Source: PBB1 sp043749095
Lineage (GTDB): Bacteria; Pseudomonadota; Gammaproteobacteria; Burkholderiales; Burkholderiaceae_C
Length of the DNA: 11,298 nt
Reading direction: 5' to 3'
Assembly: GCA_043749095.1 (NCBI GenBank)
Contig: JAYVEB010000205.1
Span: 1 to 11,298, forward strand
Position numbers and translations under genes: made by a program. Shown here in pieces: positions 1 to 6,957 of this stretch (positions are counted from its first letter, which is position 1; each line of letters begins with the position of its first letter). Below the pieces are notes generated by a model, which worked only from the letters and a program-made list of their open reading frames with translations, was not told the origin of the DNA and ran no database searches.

Positions 1-78
1 AAAATCGCTCCTGCGCGATTCTGGAAGCTCGGAAATCAAGCCATCATTTTGGAATATTCCTGCCGCCCAGACTCCTAG
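1..78 (+). mobile_element. MITE copy 1, 3' half (left side beyond window edge)
   Basis: These 78 bases match the last 78 bases of the complete 157-bp element at 8594-8750, with two single-base differences (A for G near base 35, C for T near base 60). The copy ends in the inverted repeat TGCCGCCCAGACTCCTAG. The 5' half lies outside the window. The element joins the CHRD-domain gene at a CTAG, and the gene's reading frame (codons starting at multiples of 3) stays open through the element to the window edge. Confidence 0.9.
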
Positions 79-635
79 CCTCAACGATCGCCGCAGCCAC
101 TGCGCTGCTGGCTTTGCCGATGGCTGCCATCGCCATCGTGTTTCAGTTCAACGCCGCGTTGACTGGCGCGCAACAGAACCCACCAATCACTTCGTCCGCC
201 ACGGGTGTTGCCACGTTGTTCTACAACGACATGAACACGGTTGCCATCGCAGACGACAGCTATAGCTTTTCAATGGTGGCATCCGGCGGTCTGTCGTTCA
301 ATCCTGTGGCCTACCACCTCCATCAAGGTGCTGTCGGCGTCAATGGCGGCATCCAGGTCAACTTGGCGGCAGCACCGTTCATCTCGATATTTTCGGGCGA
401 CACTTTGCTGGTCGGCGGAAACAACATCACGAGCCCCAGCCCAACGCTTCTGAGCAACCTGAAGGCGGGTCTCTGATACGTCAATATTCACACCGGTGCC
501 AACCCTGGCGGCGAAATCCGCGGTCAGCTCATACAAGTGGCAGCGATTCCTGAGCCCGCCACTTACGCGATGTTCGGCCTCGGCCTGGGGTTGATGGGTA
601 TGTTCGCCCGCCGCCGCGCTGGCAGGCCCCACTGA
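78..635 (+). pseudogene. CHRD-domain PEP-CTERM protein, MITE in signal peptide and internal TGA
   Basis: A single reading frame runs from the MITE edge to a TGA at 633-635, with one internal TGA at 474-476. Residues LASTIAAATAALLALPMAAIA look like the hydrophobic core and AxA cleavage site of a signal peptide. The mature part starts FQFNAALTGAQQNPP, and the region YHLHQGAVGVNG followed, after the stop, by YVNIHTGANPGGEIRGQL is typical of the CHRD domain (chordin-like, extracellular). The protein ends PEPATYAMFGLGLGLMGMF plus an RRR cluster, a PEP-CTERM sorting tail for exosortase. The native start codon is not present: the MITE lies upstream of the hydrophobic core. A TTG at 114 could restart translation but would leave half a signal peptide. 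The TGA removes the end of the CHRD domain and the sorting tail, so I call it a pseudogene unless the TGA is a sequencing error. The domain identification is firm; functional status is inference. Confidence 0.8.
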
Positions 636-660
636 TTGTTCTCGGTTCGCCGATTTGAAA

Positions 661-683
661 GGCCCGCTCTGCGGGTCTTTTTT
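661..683 (+). terminator. Rho-independent terminator after the CHRD gene
   Basis: GGCCCGC (661-667), loop TCT, GCGGGTC (671-677), then six T (678-683). The 7-bp stem has one G-T pair. It sits 25 bases after the last stop of the CHRD frame and just before the convergent arginase gene, so it serves the plus strand. Confidence 0.85.
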
Positions 684-691
684 GCGGGCGT

Positions 692-1648
692 TCACCGCCG
701 CATCAAGGTGCTCTTGCCGAACAGGCTTTCGATCAGGTCCACCGCCACCTCGGCGGTCTGGTTGCGCACGTCGAGCGCGGGGTTCAGCTCCATCACGTCG
801 AGGCTGGCCAGCCGGCCGGTGTCGGCGATCATTTCCATGCACAGCTGCGCTTCGCGGTAGGTCGGCCCACCCGGCACAGTGGTGCCGACACCAGGTGCGA
901 TCGGTGGGTCGAGGAAATCGACGTCGAAGCTGACGTGCAGGTGGGTGTTGATGTCCAGCGTGGCCAGTGCCAACTCCATCGCGTGGCGCATGCCCATCTC
1001 GTCGATGAAGCGCATGTCGAACACATCCAGTTCCTGCTCATGCACGAAGCGTTTCTCGCCGGCATCGACGCTGCGGATGCCGATCTGCCGCACCCACTTC
1101 GGGTTGATCGCTGGCACATGACCACCGATCTCGATCAACTCCTTCGGGCCGTGACCGCACAGGCAGGCGACCGGCATGCCGTGCAGGTTCCCGCTGGGCG
1201 TCAGCATCTGCGTGTTGAAGTCGGCATGCGCATCCAGCCACAGCACGCGCAGCCGCTTGCCGACATCGCGGCAGTGGCGCGCCACCGCGCTGATCGATCC
1301 GATACCGAGGCAATGGTCGCCACCCAGCAGCACGGGCATGCGGTTCAGCTTGAGCTCGGCGTAGACCGCGTCGTGCACCAGACGGTTCCAGGCGACCGCC
1401 TCCGGCAGGTGCCGGTAGCCGTCGGCCGGCGGCAGCCAGGGGTTGGTCGGGCCGCTGATGTTGCCGCGGTCCAGCACTTCGAGCCCATGCCCCTGCAGTG
1501 CCGGCACGATGTTCGCGACCCGCAGTGCTTCCGGTCCCATGCTGGCGCCGCGCCTCCCGGCACCGATGTCGGTGGGCGCGCCGATCAGGCTCAGGTGCGG
1601 GTTCATGCGCATGCGGACGATGGCGTCAGATGTCGACCGCGAACTCAC
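692..1648 (-). CDS. rocF: Arginase (ureohydrolase family)
   Basis: This enzyme hydrolyses L-arginine to ornithine and urea with a binuclear Mn2+ centre in the cytoplasm. Numbered from the GTG start (318 aa), the metal-binding motifs are all present: GGDHCLGIGS at 109-118 (His112), DAHAD at 139-143 (Asp139, His141, Asp143) and SFDVDFLDP at 240-248 (Asp242, Asp244). SGNLHGMP at 152-159 is the arginase-type substrate loop and separates it from agmatinases. The start is uncertain. The GTG at 1648 overlaps the LOG gene by 23 bases. ATG at 1612 (or 1606) lies just after the LOG stop and gives 306 (or 304) aa, the usual arginase length; neither has a clear ribosome-binding site. It is the last gene of a minus-strand run with the LOG and E1-like genes, probably co-transcribed with LOG. 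No broken residues are seen. Confidence 0.95.
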   Translation of the reverse strand: MSSRSTSDAIVRMRMNPHLSLIGAPTDIGAGRRGASMGPEALRVANIVPALQGHGLEVLDRGNISGPTNPWLPPADGYRHLPEAVAWNRLVHDAVYAELKLNRMPVLLGGDHCLGIGSISAVARHCRDVGKRLRVLWLDAHADFNTQMLTPSGNLHGMPVACLCGHGPKELIEIGGHVPAINPKWVRQIGIRSVDAGEKRFVHEQELDVFDMRFIDEMGMRHAMELALATLDINTHLHVSFDVDFLDPPIAPGVGTTVPGGPTYREAQLCMEMIADTGRLASLDVMELNPALDVRNQTAEVAVDLIESLFGKSTLMRR

Positions 1649-2528
1649 CGGTCTCGGTTGGCGGTGCGTCGAAGCCGTATTCCGCTTCGAGCACGGCCCA
1701 GGCTTCCTCTGCGGTCTCGACGTAGCGGAACAGGTGCACGTCGCCCGGCGAGACCATGCCGGTCTCGATCAGCACATCGAAGTTGATCAGCCGCGACCAG
1801 AACTCGCGCCCGAACAGCAGGATCGGCCGCTTGCGGCACTTGCCGGTCTGCACCAGCGTCATCGTCTCGAACAGCTCATCGAGCGTGCCGAAACCGCCCG
1901 GGAAGCACACCAGCGCGATGCTGCGCATCAGGAAGTGCATCTTGCGCAGCGCGAAGTAGTGGAACTGGAAGCACAGCTCGGGCGTGATGTACGGGTTCGG
2001 CTCCTGCTCGTGTGGCAGCACGATGTTCAGGCCGATGCTCTTGCCGCCGACCTCGAACGCACCGCGGTTGCCGGCTTCCATGATGCCCGGGCCGCCGCCG
2101 GTGACCACGTAGACCGGCGTGTCCAAGTCGGCGGTGCGCTGCGTGACGAGGGCGGCAAAGCGCCGTGCTTCGTCGTAGTAGCGCGACATCAGCATGCGGG
2201 TTTCGGCCACGCGGATGGCAGTGGCGTCGTCATGGGCCCGGGCTCGCGCCAGATCGGCAGCGGCGGCTTCGGGCGACAGGATGCGCGCGCTGCCGAAGAT
2301 CACGATGGTCGACTCGATACCCGCTTGCTTCTGCACCATCTCTGGTTTCAGCAGCTCGAGCTGCATGCGCACCGGCCGCAACTCCTCGCGCAGCAGGAAA
2401 TCGTTGTCGGTGAAGGCGAGGCGGTAGGCACTCTCCGGTCCGCCGTAGAGCGAAGGCGGCGCGGCGGTGCTCGCGTCCTCCTGGGCCGTCGGGAAATTGC
2501 GGGCGGTGAGTTCGTTACGTTTGTCCAT
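1626..2528 (-). CDS. LOG-family protein (TIGR00730-type phosphoribohydrolase)
   Basis: This is a 300-aa member of the LOG / 'lysine decarboxylase-like' family. Characterised members cleave cytokinin riboside 5'-monophosphate or other nucleoside monophosphates to release the base; the physiological substrate of this long bacterial type is not known from sequence. The two nucleotide-binding motifs are present: GGGPGIMEAGNRGA at 144-157 and PGGFGTLDE at 210-218, the latter holding the catalytic Glu region. About 70 residues precede the Rossmann-like core (IVIFGSARI at 76-84), as in the long subgroup. The start ATG is at 2528, 36 bases after the E1-like gene's stop, with no strong ribosome-binding site. 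Its 3' end overlaps or abuts arginase, suggesting translational coupling. Older annotations calling such proteins lysine decarboxylases are misleading. Confidence 0.9.
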   Translation of the reverse strand: MDKRNELTARNFPTAQEDASTAAPPSLYGGPESAYRLAFTDNDFLLREELRPVRMQLELLKPEMVQKQAGIESTIVIFGSARILSPEAAAADLARARAHDDATAIRVAETRMLMSRYYDEARRFAALVTQRTADLDTPVYVVTGGGPGIMEAGNRGAFEVGGKSIGLNIVLPHEQEPNPYITPELCFQFHYFALRKMHFLMRSIALVCFPGGFGTLDELFETMTLVQTGKCRKRPILLFGREFWSRLINFDVLIETGMVSPGDVHLFRYVETAEEAWAVLEAEYGFDAPPTETGEFAVDI

Positions 2529-2564
2529 GCGGTGCAGCTTAGCGTGTCGGTGAATGCAGGGGTG

Positions 2565-3332
2565 TCAACGGTGCGGCGAAGCACACACCGGGCAGCCGGG
2601 GTTGCGGGCCAGTCGGATCTCGGTCCATTCCATTCGGCGTGCGTCGAGCATCTGCAGCCGACCGGCCAGCGACGTGCCGACGCCGGCCAGCAGCTTCAGC
2701 GCCTCGGCCGCTTGCACGCTGCCGATGATGCCGACCAGCGGTGCGAAAACCCCCATGGTCGCGCAGCGTGCTTCCTCGAATTGGTCGTCGGGCAAGAAGA
2801 CGCAGGCATAGCACGGGGTGGCGTCGCAGTGGTCGCGCGAGGTGGTCACGTACACCGAAACCTGACCGTCGAAGCCGATCGCCGCGCCCGACACCAGTGG
2901 CCGGGCATGCCGCACACAGGCCGCGTTCACCGCCTGCCGGGTCGCGAAGTTGTCGCAGCAGTCGATCACCAGATCCGCCTCGGCGACCAGATCGTTCAGC
3001 CGTGCGGCATCGGCGCGTTCGCGCAGAGCGACCACCCGCACCTCGGGGTTGATGGCCTGCACCGTGGCCGCCGCGGAGTCGACCTTGGCAAGGCCCAGGC
3101 GCGCCATCGAGTGGGCGATCTGCCGCTGCAGGTTGGTCAACTCGACCGTGTCGTCATCGACGATCGTCAGCCTGCCGACACCGGCGGTGCCTAGGTACAT
3201 CGCCACCGGCGAGCCCAGCCCGCCCGCACCGATCACCAGCACATGGGCGGCCAGCAGCCGCTGCTGGCCTTCGATGCCGATCTCGTCGAGCAGGATGTGG
3301 CGCGAGTAGCGCAGCAGTTGGTCGTCGTTCAT
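2565..3332 (-). CDS. moeB: E1-like adenylyltransferase, ThiF/MoeB/HesA family
   Basis: This 255-aa protein adenylates the C-terminal Gly-Gly of a ubiquitin-like sulfur carrier (MoaD for molybdopterin, or ThiS for thiamine). Visible features: nucleotide-binding GAGGLGSP at 35-42; IVDDD at 57-61; TNLQRQ at 66-71; DCCDNFATR at 124-132; a zinc site made of CYAC (174-177) and CPVC (247-250); and a Cys190 in ARCATMGVFAPLVG at the position of the family's conserved cysteine. There is no rhodanese domain, so it is the short form. No moaD, moaE or thiS lies nearby, so MoeB versus ThiF cannot be decided; in many betaproteobacteria one protein of this type sits next to a C-terminal processing protease, as here. 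The ATG at 3332 lies about 15 bases after the T-run of a terminator. Confidence 0.88.
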   Translation of the reverse strand: MNDDQLLRYSRHILLDEIGIEGQQRLLAAHVLVIGAGGLGSPVAMYLGTAGVGRLTIVDDDTVELTNLQRQIAHSMARLGLAKVDSAAATVQAINPEVRVVALRERADAARLNDLVAEADLVIDCCDNFATRQAVNAACVRHARPLVSGAAIGFDGQVSVYVTTSRDHCDATPCYACVFLPDDQFEEARCATMGVFAPLVGIIGSVQAAEALKLLAGVGTSLAGRLQMLDARRMEWTEIRLARNPGCPVCASPHR

Positions 3333-3344
3333 CGGGGCGAGGAC

Positions 3345-3373
3345 ACAAAAAACGCCCGCATGCAGCGGGCGTT
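3345..3373 (-). terminator. Rho-independent terminator after the S41 protease gene
   Basis: AACGCCCGC (3351-3359), loop ATGCA, GCGGGCGTT (3365-3373): a perfect 9-bp stem. Read on the minus strand it is followed by TTTTTTGTG. It lies between the protease stop (3432) and the E1-like start (3332). Confidence 0.85.
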
Positions 3374-3431
3374 GAGTGGGGGACGCAGGCCATCACCGAT
3401 GGGCTGTGCGGCCCGAGGTCGCTTCGGCGCC

Positions 3432-4874
3432 TCAGTTCGATTCCGTCTCGACCTTGCGCTCGGTCATCGATTTGCTGACCAGCACCGGCTTGCCCTTCAG
3501 GCGGTTGATGGCTTGGGCGAGCTGGAAGTCGTCGTCGCTGCCGAACTCGGCTGGTGGCTTGACCGGGGAGGTGGCCTTCTTGGCGCTTTCTTCTTCCAGC
3601 TTCTTGCGCGCGATTTCGCGTGCTTTTTCGCGGGCTTCGTCCTTCACCTCGGCGCCCTGGCCGCTTTGCAGGTGCTTTTCCAGATCGGCTTCACGCGGGC
3701 GCAAAGCCGAGAAAAGGTTACCCTCGGCCGTTTCATCGATCATCACATCGGGCACGATGCCCTTGGCCTGGATCGACTTGCCGCTCGGCGTGTAGTAGCG
3801 CGCGGTGGTGATCTTCAACGCGGTGTCCGGCGACAGCTGACGCACCGTTTGCACCGAGCCCTTGCCGAAGGTCTGCGCGCCCATCACCGTGGCGCGCTTG
3901 TTGTCCTGCAAGGCGCCGGCGACGATTTCGCTGGCCGAGGCCGAGCCTTCGTTGACCAGCACCACCAGCGGCACCGATTTCAGCGCCTCAGGCAGGCGCC
4001 GCAGCGGATCGGCACCACCGCGCCGCAGGTAGTAGTCGGGCGACGCCTTGAAGATCGACTTCGATTCGGGGATCTGGCCGTTGGTCGTGACCACAGTGGC
4101 ATCCGCCGGCAGGAAGGCCGACGAAATGGCCACCGAGGCTTCGAGCAGACCGCCCGGATCATTGCGCAGATCAAGAACGATGCCCTTGAGGGTGGGATCC
4201 TGCTTGTAGATTTCTTCGAGCTTGTGGGCGAAGTCGTCGACCGTGCGGTCCTGGAACTGGCTGACGCGCAGCCAGGCATAGCCCGGCTCGACCACCTTGG
4301 CGCGCACGCTGACCGTGCGGATTTCCTCGCGCACGATGGTCACAGGGAAGGTGCGGTCCTCGGACTTGCGGAACAGCGTCAACACGACCTTCGTGCCCGG
4401 CTCGCCGCGCATGCGCTTGACCGCCTGCTCAAGCGTCAGGCCCTTGACCACGGTATCGTCGATCTTGGTGATCAGGTCGCCGCTTTTCAATCCGCCGCGG
4501 AAGGCCGGTGAGCCTTCGATCGGGGTGACCACCTTGACCAGGCCGTCTTCCATGCCGATCTCGATGCCGACGCCGACGAAACGCCCGGTCGTGCCTTCGC
4601 GGAATTCCTTCCACGACTTCTTGTCGAAATACTGCGAATGCGGGTCAAGCCCGGCCACCATGCCGGCGATGGCATCGGTGATCAGTTTCTTTTCATCGAC
4701 CGGTTCGACGTAGTCGCTTTTGACCATGCCGAATACCGCGGCAAGTTGCTGCAGTTCGTCCAGTGGCAGCGAGCTGACCGAGTTTCGCGCCGTGGCCTGC
4801 AATTGCATCGTAGCCAATGCCCCGGCCACGGCACCGAGTGCGATCCATCCTGAAATCTTGAGCTTCGTACCCAT
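3432..4874 (-). CDS. ctpA: C-terminal processing protease, S41 family
   Basis: This is a periplasmic serine protease that cleaves near the C-termini of envelope proteins. I choose the ATG at 4874 (480 aa): it has AGAGGG six bases upstream and begins MGTKLKISGWIALGAVAGAL, a basic residue pair then a membrane-anchor/signal segment. An upstream ATG at 4901 adds nine residues (489 aa). In the longer numbering, a PDZ domain spans about 105-185 (GRFVGVGIEIG, SGDLITKIDD). The S41 core follows, with LDLRNDPGG at 243-251, NEGSASASEI at 317-326 and TFGKGSVQT at 344-352. Ser322 and Lys347 are 25 residues apart, the spacing of the Ser/Lys dyad in this family. The C-terminal 70 residues are charged (DEAREKAREIARKKLEEESAKK) and likely helical. 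All key residues are intact. Confidence 0.95.
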   Translation of the reverse strand: MGTKLKISGWIALGAVAGALATMQLQATARNSVSSLPLDELQQLAAVFGMVKSDYVEPVDEKKLITDAIAGMVAGLDPHSQYFDKKSWKEFREGTTGRFVGVGIEIGMEDGLVKVVTPIEGSPAFRGGLKSGDLITKIDDTVVKGLTLEQAVKRMRGEPGTKVVLTLFRKSEDRTFPVTIVREEIRTVSVRAKVVEPGYAWLRVSQFQDRTVDDFAHKLEEIYKQDPTLKGIVLDLRNDPGGLLEASVAISSAFLPADATVVTTNGQIPESKSIFKASPDYYLRRGGADPLRRLPEALKSVPLVVLVNEGSASASEIVAGALQDNKRATVMGAQTFGKGSVQTVRQLSPDTALKITTARYYTPSGKSIQAKGIVPDVMIDETAEGNLFSALRPREADLEKHLQSGQGAEVKDEAREKAREIARKKLEEESAKKATSPVKPPAEFGSDDDFQLAQAINRLKGKPVLVSKSMTERKVETESN

Positions 4875-4915
4875 GTCCGACCCTCTAACTGGCTTGTGCA
4901 TCCGATCCTCGCCTC

Positions 4916-4921
4916 AGTATA
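4916..4921 (-). promoter_or_regulatory. Possible -10 box of the S41 protease gene
   Basis: Minus-strand TATACT. Transcription starting about seven bases downstream would give a 5' leader of roughly 35 bases to the ATG at 4874 but almost none to the ATG at 4901, which favours the shorter start. No convincing -35 is seen at 16-18 bases, so this is tentative. Confidence 0.3.
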
Positions 4922-5110
4922 GAACCCAGGGGTGGATTGATGCTGCCTGGGCTTGCTTAGTTTCCGATGATGAAGCAGCAGCCCAAAAGAAATCTTGATT
5001 CGCCGTCAAGTCTGACCGCGTGCCGCCGATAGCCGGTTGATGTCGGTGGGTTCGCGGCGAAGGCCTCAGGCGGCGACCCGCATGCTCATCGATCTACAAC
5101 AAGGCCGCGC

Positions 5111-5512
5111 ATGTTCAGCCTATTCCGAACCCCCAAAGCCGATCCGGTGACGACGCTGACCCTGGTGGACAGCGCACCCACCCAGCCACAACCGTCCCCA
5201 TCGACCCTGCGCGAGGGGCAGCGGCGCACGCTGCCCAGCGAGCAAGACCGGACGCTGTCTGCTGAGGCGCGGCAGTGGCTGCGCCGCCTGCCGGCGCGGG
5301 AACGGCCGCTGGCGCTGTGCTCAATGTATTCGCGTCTCGCCAATCGGCTGGCCAGGGTCTGGGACGACCCGGCGCAGACCGAAGCGGTCTTCGATGAATT
5401 GCTGATCGACCACCGCGGCGGTCGGCTTGGCTTCTCGCCCCTGGTGGCCGGTGAACTGATGCGCTTGCACCGACTGCACGAAAAGCGCTTGGAGGCGGGC
5501 AAGGGCGGTTGA
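5111..5512 (+). CDS. Hypothetical protein, 133 aa
   Basis: I do not recognise a named family. The ATG at 5111 has AAGG about eight bases upstream. The protein begins MFSLFRTPKAD, has a low-complexity Thr/Pro/Gln stretch to about residue 45, then a helical, Arg-rich body (SAEARQWLRRLPARERPLAL) with several Leu-Ala-Arg repeats and a conserved-looking DLLIDxRGGRLGF-type segment (here DELLIDHRGGRLGFSP, about 95-110). There is no signal peptide or membrane segment, so it is probably cytoplasmic. High third-position GC supports coding. It is divergent from the protease gene and convergent with mntP, and no function can be inferred from these neighbours. Confidence 0.72.
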   Translation: MFSLFRTPKADPVTTLTLVDSAPTQPQPSPSTLREGQRRTLPSEQDRTLSAEARQWLRRLPARERPLALCSMYSRLANRLARVWDDPAQTEAVFDELLIDHRGGRLGFSPLVAGELMRLHRLHEKRLEAGKGG

Positions 5513-5549
5513 GACGGGGGTTGCTGAGCCGGCCGTCGCGCCATATTTT

Positions 5550-6119
5550 TCAGGCAGCGCCGAGGTGCTCCATCAGGATCGCCACGCCAATCCCTGCGAG
5601 CAGGATGCCACCGCAAATCTCGGCCCATTTTCCTGCCACCGTTCCCAGCGCGCGTCCCACCATCACGCCCGCCGTCACGGCAACGAAGGTCGTGAAGCCA
5701 ATCGCGGCGGCCACGGGAAGAATATCGACCTTGAGAAACGCGAGCCCGACGCCCACGGCCATGGCATCGATGCTGGTGGCAAACCCCGTCAGGGCAAGAA
5801 GCCAGAATGGGTGCTGGGTCAGCTTTTCTCCCTTTTGCACGCTGGGCGCCCTGAGTCCGCTGTACACCATGCGAAGGCCCAGCCCACCCAGAAGGACGAA
5901 CGCGATCCAGTGGTCCCAGGCTTTGACGTAGCTTGCGGCAGTCAGGCCGAGCACCCAGCCGATGACGGGTGTGATCGCTTCGATGACGCCAAATATGCTG
6001 CCAGTGCGCAGCGCTTCGCTCCAGCGCGGCTTTTGAAGCGCAGTGCCTTTCCCAACGGCAGCGGCGAACGCGTCGGTGGACATGGCCAGCGACAGCAACG
6101 CAATAGATATGGGATTCAT
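5550..6119 (-). CDS. mntP: Manganese efflux pump MntP
   Basis: This 189-aa inner-membrane protein exports Mn2+ and protects against manganese excess. It shows about six hydrophobic segments in two homologous halves, each with a membrane-embedded acidic motif: STDAFAAAVGKG (Asp16) and TSIDAMAVGVGLAF (Asp118). Those positions match the aspartates known to matter in Escherichia coli MntP. SEALRTGSIFGVIEAITPVIGW and FWLLALTGFATS are also typical. Length is normal for the family. The ATG at 6119 has only a weak GAGAAG upstream. A yybP-ykoY riboswitch lies 77 bases upstream, the usual Mn2+-sensing control for this gene, so expression is expected to rise with manganese. Confidence 0.96.
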   Translation of the reverse strand: MNPISIALLSLAMSTDAFAAAVGKGTALQKPRWSEALRTGSIFGVIEAITPVIGWVLGLTAASYVKAWDHWIAFVLLGGLGLRMVYSGLRAPSVQKGEKLTQHPFWLLALTGFATSIDAMAVGVGLAFLKVDILPVAAAIGFTTFVAVTAGVMVGRALGTVAGKWAEICGGILLAGIGVAILMEHLGAA

Positions 6120-6151
6120 GTGGGAGTGCTTCTCTGGCCGGGCGAGAGCTA

Positions 6152-6194
6152 CGGCGCGTCAACACAGTCCGGCTTACGTTGTGCTGATGCGCCG
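6152..6194 (-). promoter_or_regulatory. Long hairpin between the riboswitch and mntP (possible expression platform)
   Basis: On the minus strand CGGCGCATCAGCACA pairs with TGTGTTGACGCGCCG: a 15-bp stem with one mismatch and one G-T pair, and a 13-base loop. It starts two bases after the end of the aptamer. No T-run follows, so it does not look like an intrinsic terminator; control at translation or through an alternative fold is more likely. The pairing is seen directly; the role is inference. Confidence 0.6.
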
Positions 6195-6196
6195 AT

Positions 6197-6293
6197 GGTC
6201 TCGCCAACCAGAATGGTGACCTGCACCACGGCCTGCGAGGCAAGCCGAGTATGTTGACGCAGGCGCTTTCAGCTGAAAGCCGGCTACTCCCCA
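6197..6293 (-). ncRNA. yybP-ykoY manganese riboswitch
   Basis: The minus strand carries the conserved pieces of this aptamer in order: GGGGAGTAGCCGGC at the 5' end, GCGTCAACATACTCGG in the middle, and GGTTGGCGAGACC at the 3' end. The same blocks occur in front of enterobacterial mntP. Between them are two stem segments (CTTTCAGCTGAAAG and GCCTCGCAGGC-like). The aptamer binds Mn2+ and controls the following mntP gene. Position, strand and partner gene all agree. Confidence 0.92.
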
Positions 6294-6514
6294 AAAGATG
6301 CTGAAATCATAGGAGATGCTCGCACCGCGCCTTCGCCTCCTCCACTGCCCAACAGGGTGACATGAACATGGGCGTTGTCCATCGACGCCCACTCATCAGT
6401 CTGGCGGTCAACGAACTCGATGATGGCAATTCGCAAAACGCCGGGCTTGTGCAACACAGTGCCGCAGAGCGCTAACGTATATTTCTCGCGGTCCTCCAAC
6501 TTTGACTCGTGCAA
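6284..6514 (-). CDS. Doubtful hypothetical ORF, up to 76 aa, ending inside the riboswitch
   Basis: An open frame runs from a TTG at 6514 to TAG at 6284-6286, which is the TAG of the aptamer's GGGGAGTAG. The peptide (for example DREKYTLALCGTVLHKPG and EWASMDNAHVHVTLLG) has a balanced composition, and most third positions in the first half are G or C. There is no ATG start near the 5' end, no ribosome-binding site and no recognised family. It overlaps the neighbouring plus-strand gene by a few bases and contains the likely mntP -10 box. It may be a gene remnant or chance. Confidence 0.25.
   Translation of the reverse strand: MHESKLEDREKYTLALCGTVLHKPGVLRIAIIEFVDRQTDEWASMDNAHVHVTLLGSGGGEGAVRASPMISASFGE
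6306..6311 (-). promoter_or_regulatory. Possible -10 box of the mntP riboswitch transcript
   Basis: Minus-strand TATGAT, one base from consensus, about 13 bases before the GGGGAG of the aptamer. That spacing would start the RNA just before the riboswitch. No good -35 is visible. Confidence 0.35.
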
Positions 6515-6517
6515 CCC

Positions 6518-6832
6518 ATGAACACTCCACCACGCAAGTCAGTTGCCTCGAAGGCGAAGCGGGCCAAGAAGTCGCCCACCGACATCGCCATCGCGACCGA
6601 ACTCGCCCCGGCCGTCGCCATCGCATTGCTTGATAAATCCTCAAAGGCGCCGGGATCGCCGCCGCCCGCCCTCGAAGTGCTGGCGGCGGGAGTAACCGCC
6701 TCGGACACCGACGGCAATGTGCGTGTGCAACTGATGTTCCCGAACGGCGCCGTGCTGCCCGTGGAGATGAGTGCCGACGCCGGGGCCGCCTTGTCGAAGG
6801 GGTTGGACGAAGAAATTCTGGACAAGAAGTAA
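6518..6832 (+). CDS. Hypothetical protein, 104 aa, basic N-terminus
   Basis: The frame begins with a GTG at 6509, but the ATG at 6518 (MNTPPRKSVASKAKRAKK) is the more likely start. The first 20 residues are strongly basic and probably disordered. An Ala/Pro-rich middle follows, then a compact segment DTDGNVRVQLMFPNGAVLPVEMSADAG with alternating beta-strand character, ending in an acidic helix (LSKGLDEEILDKK). I do not recognise the family. There are no membrane segments. High third-position GC supports coding. It stands alone between mntP (divergent) and the glycosyltransferase. Confidence 0.65.
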   Translation: MNTPPRKSVASKAKRAKKSPTDIAIATELAPAVAIALLDKSSKAPGSPPPALEVLAAGVTASDTDGNVRVQLMFPNGAVLPVEMSADAGAALSKGLDEEILDKK

Positions 6833-6912
6833 GGCACCATCGACTCGCCGGCGCTGATCGCTGTGCTCGATCTGAGCGCTTTGCGCCTTGTCTGATCGCT
6901 GAAAGAGGCCCT

Positions 6913-6957
6913 ATGAATCGCAATTGGCTGCATGAAGGGCGTTCGATTTGGTTTTGA
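6913..6957 (+). CDS. 14-codon leader ORF before the glycosyltransferase
   Basis: ATG at 6913 is preceded by GAAAGAGG at a spacing of about four bases, the best ribosome-binding site in this stretch. It encodes MNRNWLHEGRSIWF and stops at TGA 6955-6957, which overlaps a TTG (6954-6956) in the glycosyltransferase frame. It could be a coupling leader, or the original N-terminus of the glycosyltransferase split off by a frameshift. Confidence 0.4.
   Translation: MNRNWLHEGRSIWF

Noticed and set aside
474..476. TGA read as selenocysteine or tryptophan
   Set aside because: CHRD proteins are not selenoproteins, no SECIS-like hairpin is apparent, and other genes here use TGA as a normal stop.
1443..3194. 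583-codon plus-strand frame opposite the LOG and E1-like genes
   Set aside because: It is antisense to well-conserved genes with intact motifs; its His/Arg/Gln/Ala-rich content is typical of shadow frames in GC-rich DNA.
3243..4511. 422-codon plus-strand frame opposite the S41 protease gene
   Set aside because: Shadow of the protease gene; composition is artificial and no domain is seen.
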